16,125 bases of DNA, taken from Oligoflexaceae bacterium (GTDB lineage: Bacteria; Bdellovibrionota_B; Oligoflexia; Oligoflexales; Oligoflexaceae). The notes under the pieces were generated by a model. That model made no database searches, was not told the origin of the DNA, and saw nothing but the letters and a program-made list of their open reading frames with translations. Made by a program: the position numbers and the translations under genes. Location of the stretch: assembly GCA_947474445.1 (NCBI GenBank), contig CANJJY010000047.1:1-16125 (forward strand). Reading direction: 5' to 3'. This document shows, piece by piece, positions 12,661 through 16,125 of the stretch (positions are counted from its first letter, which is position 1; each line of letters starts with the position of its first letter).

Positions 12661-13794
12661 TCAGTTTTCAATGTGTAGATGAGACTTCATCAAGCGTCGT
12701 GTTGCTTCGACAATTTCTTCGACCGCTACCGAGTCATAGCACTTTTTCGTTTGATCGCATGACTTTTTCCAACACGGTGAACAGGTCACATCAGATTGTA
12801 GTTTCACACCCCGGTCGTAGACATCGATCTCCTGTATACAACTCACACCAAACCAAGCAATGACAGGCTTTTTGAGTCCGATTGCGATATGAAGACCTAG
12901 CGAACAAGCCGACAACACAAGGTCGGCTGTATCCATCCACAGGACTCCTGATCGGAGACCTTCTCTGGTCGGGGTATTGATCACTCTTTCATCGCTTGCA
13001 AAAGCCGCTTTCATTTCCATCTGCCGATCGCTATCTTCCGGCCCTCCTAAAAGTGCAATCGCCCATTCAGGATATCGCTGTCGCCAGGCTCGAATGATTT
13101 CAATGGATCGGCTGATTGTGAATTTCTTATAGGGAAAGAGCAGTGAACATCCCGTATTGTAACCAATGACACCTTTTGCGCCGGGACCGACGAGGACTTG
13201 ACGACGACGCTGAACCTCCACCTTTTCGTCCGGACTCAATTCAAGAATGTAAGGGTCCCGCTTCCACTCGAGCTCCATGGTTTCGGTGATCTGCTGTGTT
13301 TCAGTCTTCTGATTGATATGAAACTTGAGCTCATCGCTCAGTCCCACATCGTATTGGTAGGATGCCGCTGCATTCAAAGGAACTATTGCCCCGTAATCGT
13401 TAAGTCCAAAACCGCGCTTTTCTTTGGCGTTGATTTGTTCAGCTAGAGCCCCGGCCTCTAGGGATTTGTCGACTGCCATCAGCGTATCAAACCTGAGCCG
13501 CAAAATAGTCGGTAGCATCGTTGTGTCTGCCAAAAGAATCCTGTCAATCAGGGGGTTGTTGGCCAACAAGGCTTGTGTGTTTTTCAGCGTAATCCAGGTG
13601 ATGTGACTCTTCGGGTAGCGCCTCTTTATGGCGGGCAAAAGACAAGTGGAACGCAAAACGGCTCCCATCGCCTCGAGCGAAAGGATGGCTATCCTTTGGT
13701 CGGGGGGACTGAAATGGGGACAGGCGACGCACGACCGCTTGAACTGGCAAGGTTTGTAGCCCGAGAACCACCTGCAATCAACTTTGTATTCCAT
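12661..13794 (-). CDS. GT9 heptosyltransferase-family protein with cysteine clusters
   Basis: This 377-aa cytoplasmic glycosyltransferase has the two-Rossmann GT-B architecture of family GT9 (ADP-heptose:LPS heptosyltransferases). IAILSLEAMGAVLRSTCLLPAI (key residues LSLEAMGAVLRST) opens the N-terminal half, and GYNTGCSLLFPYKKF, LLGGPEDSDR and ADLVLSACSLGLHIAIGLKKPVIAWFG make up the donor-binding half. It differs from typical WaaC/WaaF by an N-terminal four-cysteine segment (C7, C16, C22, C25, the last two as CxxC) and a C-terminal four-cysteine segment (C338, C341, C346, C352). These look like metal or Fe-S sites or disulfide pairs. The ATG at 13794 has AGGA 7 nt upstream; a TTG at 13812 is less likely. 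It is divergent from ldcA. LPS or other surface-glycan synthesis is inferred from the family; donor and acceptor are unknown. Confidence 0.83.
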   Translation of the reverse strand: MEYKVDCRWFSGYKPCQFKRSCVACPHFSPPDQRIAILSLEAMGAVLRSTCLLPAIKRRYPKSHITWITLKNTQALLANNPLIDRILLADTTMLPTILRLRFDTLMAVDKSLEAGALAEQINAKEKRGFGLNDYGAIVPLNAAASYQYDVGLSDELKFHINQKTETQQITETMELEWKRDPYILELSPDEKVEVQRRRQVLVGPGAKGVIGYNTGCSLLFPYKKFTISRSIEIIRAWRQRYPEWAIALLGGPEDSDRQMEMKAAFASDERVINTPTREGLRSGVLWMDTADLVLSACSLGLHIAIGLKKPVIAWFGVSCIQEIDVYDRGVKLQSDVTCSPCWKKSCDQTKKCYDSVAVEEIVEATRRLMKSHLHIEN

Positions 13795-13866
13795 CTCGTA
13801 TTCCTGTTTCAATAAAGACGAGCAAGGAGTTCCGTGGATCGCTTCCTTCGAGAGGATGAAGCACCC

Positions 13867-13895
13867 TTCAACTCCTTTTGTGCATCTGCTATAGT
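13867..13895 (+). promoter_or_regulatory. Candidate sigma-70 promoter of ldcA-mpl
   Basis: TTCAAC (13867-13872), a 17-bp spacer and TATAGT (13890-13895) lie 31 bp before the ldcA ATG. The -10 box matches the consensus at five of six positions, the -35 only at three. Transcription would start near 13902, which rules out the upstream in-frame TTG at 13878 as the start codon. Confidence 0.45.
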
Positions 13896-13925
13896 CTATC
13901 TACTAACCCCTGTACACGGAATCCC

Positions 13926-14831
13926 ATGCACGCTCATTCAGAGGCTTTCATACAGATCGTCAGCCCCGCAAGTGGCGAAGCTCAGGCTATAAACGACCAG
14001 CGACTTGCCGAGCTCGCGCGGGATGGGATGCAAGTACGTTACCAGCGATTAAGCGTGGATCCTCTCTGGCCCTTCACAGCGGGAACGGTTCAAGCACGGC
14101 TCGACCAACTTCTTAAGGCCCTTCGTGATTCATCCGTGAGCATCCTTCTTGCGAGCCGAGGCGGCTATGGCGCCAGCGACCTCCTTGATCATATACCTTG
14201 GAACGAATTAAAAAATCTCAAGCCGCGGCCTATCGTCGGCTTTTCAGATATATCGGCACTTCATTCCGCTTTTTTCACTCAACTTGCGTGGCCAGGTATT
14301 CATGGGCCGATGCCAGCTACTGAATTTTGGGGTCAACACGGCCGCGATGATGTTGAAGCTCTCATCGCCCTCATGCAAGGCCATTCACCCGCCATTTCAT
14401 TACCTCTTTTTTTTCTCGGGCGTGGGTTGGCACCCTCAATCCGCGGTTGGGGATTTGGGGGTTGCCTATCAGTTCTGACCAATCTTATCGGTACGCCCTA
14501 CTTTCCCCCTTCTCTCGACGGGGCCCTCGTCTACTGGGAAGATATTGGCGAAAACCCGGCACGCATCCTGCGCTTTGCGACGCAGTGGTTACAAAGTGGA
14601 GCCCTTCGAGGGGTCAAAGGGCTTGTACTTGGACGCTTTGTAGGCTGTGAGGTTCGCGACAGTTACTCCGAAAATCAACTCCGCCATCAGCTAGCATCGC
14701 GTATCGGCTTGCCTGTCTGGTTTTCTCCTTCGTTCGGTCACTGTTCTCCAAACTGGCCTTTACCCATCGGTCGCACGTTGCGCATCGAAGGGGAGCGCCT
14801 CAGCTGGGACTTGGATACATTGCATGGATAA
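13926..14831 (+). CDS. ldcA: Murein tetrapeptide LD-carboxypeptidase (peptidase family S66)
   Basis: LdcA removes the terminal D-Ala from the murein tetrapeptide L-Ala-D-Glu-mDAP-D-Ala in the cytoplasm, giving the tripeptide reused for wall synthesis. The Ser-Glu-His triad of family S66 is visible: S107 in VGFSDISALH, E205 in LVYWEDIGE and H272 in FGHCSPNWPLPIG. Other family features are IVSPAS near the N-terminus, ASRGGYGASDLL (76-87) and IHGPMP. At 301 aa it has normal length and no signal peptide. The ATG at 13926 was chosen because the core fold begins just after and a -10-like box lies at 13890-13895; the ribosome binding site is weak (GGA). Its stop overlaps the mpl start by 8 bp, indicating translational coupling with the next enzyme of the same pathway. 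Confidence 0.93.
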   Translation: MHAHSEAFIQIVSPASGEAQAINDQRLAELARDGMQVRYQRLSVDPLWPFTAGTVQARLDQLLKALRDSSVSILLASRGGYGASDLLDHIPWNELKNLKPRPIVGFSDISALHSAFFTQLAWPGIHGPMPATEFWGQHGRDDVEALIALMQGHSPAISLPLFFLGRGLAPSIRGWGFGGCLSVLTNLIGTPYFPPSLDGALVYWEDIGENPARILRFATQWLQSGALRGVKGLVLGRFVGCEVRDSYSENQLRHQLASRIGLPVWFSPSFGHCSPNWPLPIGRTLRIEGERLSWDLDTLHG

Positions 14832-16125
14832 TTTACAAAAAGTCGCCGCTATAGAATTGCAGCCTGGGGACCTTGTCTATTTTATGGGCATCGGTGGCAC
14901 TGGAATGGCCTCTGTTGCTGGACTGGCCCAGCAAGCTGGTTACCAAGTCATAGGCAGTGACGCCAATCTTTACCCCCCCATGTCCACCATGCTGGAAGAG
15001 CTTGGCATCCGCGTCCTGACTCCCTACGATGCGGATCATATCAAACGGTTTGCGCCCAAGCTCGTCGTCGTTGCCAATGCCTTGTCGCGGAAACATGTTG
15101 AGTTGGAAGCTATGATAGAGGCCCAAGTGCCCTATACAAGTTTCCCGGCCTTTCTTGGCCAATATTTCCTCGAACAGCGACATGCCATAGTTGTCGCAGG
15201 GACACATGGCAAGACAACCACCACCTCTCTCATGGCCCACATGCTTACGCAGCTCGGCTGGGATCCAGGATATCTTATCGGCGGTATCCCACGAACCCTC
15301 CCACGCAGTTTTGCGCTAGGTCGCGGTCCTCTGTTTGTGATTGAAGGGGATGAATATGATACCGCCTTTTTTGATAAAAATTCAAAATTCCTGCATTATC
15401 GTCCCCGCTATGTGTTCTTTAATAATCTTGAATTCGATCATGCCGACATTTTCCCCAATCTAGAAGCCATCGAATCGCAATTTATACGTCTCCTCGAGCA
15501 GGTGCGTGCGCCCCAGAGGATTATCGCCAACGTCGATGATCCGGGCGTACATAAACTTCTCGTCCAAATCGGTTTGAGAGATAAGGTGACGGCGGTTTCA
15601 ACTCAGGGATTCGATAGTAAGGCTCACGTTCGCATGCTGGAGCTACTGCCACCTCCCTCGCCGAACGATTTAAATTGGACCATCAAACTGCAGGTCCCCG
15701 GTGGTCAAATCGTACGGTTCAAAACCCAGCTCGCGGGTCCCCATAACGCGGCAAATATCTGCCAAGCCGTCGCTTGTTTCTGGCGCCTTCACGAACAAGG
15801 TGACGCTCCCCTTTTTTCCCTGGATGCTCTCGGTGAAGCTGTGACGAGCTTCACCGGCGTCAAACGGCGATTGGATCGACTTTCTAGTGCAGCCGGCATT
15901 GAGGTATTCGAGGACTTCGCGCATCATCCGACGGCCGTCAAAGCCGTCTTGGAATCGCTACGAACTCTCTATCCTCAAAAGCGGCTCATTGTTGCATTTG
16001 AACCAAAAAATGCCACGAGCCGTCGCAACATCTTTATGAAAGAATTTGCGGCATCATTGGGTCTCGCGGATCGCGTGTTGATCGGGGCCTGCCCAGTTGA
16101 CCAAAGAATTCCGAGCGAACAGAGG
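14824..16125 (+). CDS. mpl: UDP-MurNAc:L-Ala-gamma-D-Glu-mDAP ligase Mpl (5' part, cut by window end)
   Basis: Mpl ligates recycled murein tripeptide to UDP-N-acetylmuramate at the cost of ATP, bypassing MurC, MurD and MurE. The reading frame is open for 434 codons from ATG 14824 to the right edge without a stop, so the C-terminus is missing (complete family members are about 450-460 aa). Seen in order: an N-terminal UDP-binding Rossmann motif FMGIGGTGMAS (20-30), the P-loop GTHGKTTT (126-133), the Mpl signature EGDEYDTAFFDKNSKF (174-189), NNLEFDHADIF (200-210) and FAHHPTAV, which separates Mpl from MurC. The last domain contains AFEPKNATSRR, where the ligand tripeptide is bound in the family. 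It overlaps ldcA by 8 bp, so both recycling enzymes are probably made from one transcript. Confidence 0.95.
   Translation, partial: MDNLQKVAAIELQPGDLVYFMGIGGTGMASVAGLAQQAGYQVIGSDANLYPPMSTMLEELGIRVLTPYDADHIKRFAPKLVVVANALSRKHVELEAMIEAQVPYTSFPAFLGQYFLEQRHAIVVAGTHGKTTTTSLMAHMLTQLGWDPGYLIGGIPRTLPRSFALGRGPLFVIEGDEYDTAFFDKNSKFLHYRPRYVFFNNLEFDHADIFPNLEAIESQFIRLLEQVRAPQRIIANVDDPGVHKLLVQIGLRDKVTAVSTQGFDSKAHVRMLELLPPPSPNDLNWTIKLQVPGGQIVRFKTQLAGPHNAANICQAVACFWRLHEQGDAPLFSLDALGEAVTSFTGVKRRLDRLSSAAGIEVFEDFAHHPTAVKAVLESLRTLYPQKRLIVAFEPKNATSRRNIFMKEFAASLGLADRVLIGACPVDQRIPSEQR

Noticed and set aside
14833..15240. Minus-strand ORF of 135 codons
   Set aside because: It is the antisense shadow of mpl, whose P-loop and Rossmann motifs prove the plus strand.

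Overview
The window looks like chromosomal DNA of a Gram-negative bacterium. LPS/cell-wall type genes (a GT9 heptosyltransferase-family protein, an LD-carboxypeptidase, a murein-peptide ligase Mpl, an exported M14 peptidase) point to a diderm. ScpAB instead of MukBEF and a ClpC-type (UVR-bearing) Clp ATPase instead of ClpA fit a deltaproteobacterial or Bdellovibrionota/Oligoflexia-like lineage. That placement is inference; there is no rRNA or other phylogenetic marker here. Coding density is high, and I see no insertion sequence, tRNA, rRNA, CRISPR array or prophage gene.

Layout. (1) 118-2772, minus strand: scpA - scpB - rluB-like pseudouridine synthase, tightly packed. scpB starts with TTG just after the scpA stop, and the 3' end of scpB overlaps the pseudouridine synthase gene by at least about 140 bp in another frame. 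(2) 2994-7421, plus strand: a single ORF fusing a LuxE-like acyl-protein synthetase to a LuxC-like acyl-CoA/acyl-protein reductase, then a secreted M14 zinc carboxypeptidase, then queA (queuosine tRNA modification), with gaps of only 42 and 60 bp. (3) 7409-8038, minus: a small HTH plus coiled-coil protein converging on queA with a 13-bp 3' overlap. (4) 8341-10815, minus: a ClpC-like AAA+ unfoldase. (5) 11014-11661, plus: a HAD phosphatase/mutase. (6) 11728-13794, minus: a DUF3050 (heme-oxygenase-like fold) protein preceded by a GT9 glycosyltransferase with two cysteine clusters. (7) 13926 to the right edge, plus: ldcA overlapping mpl, a murein-recycling pair; mpl is cut by the window end.

How they may work together. 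ScpA and ScpB form the kleisin and kite subunits of the Smc condensin; their linkage to an RsuA/RluB-type pseudouridine synthase is a widespread arrangement. LdcA trims murein tetrapeptide to tripeptide and Mpl reattaches the tripeptide to UDP-MurNAc, so these two are consecutive steps of peptidoglycan recycling. The LuxE-LuxC fusion is the most unusual item: two partner activities of the fatty-acid reductase complex known from bioluminescence are joined in one polypeptide, with no luciferase genes in view.
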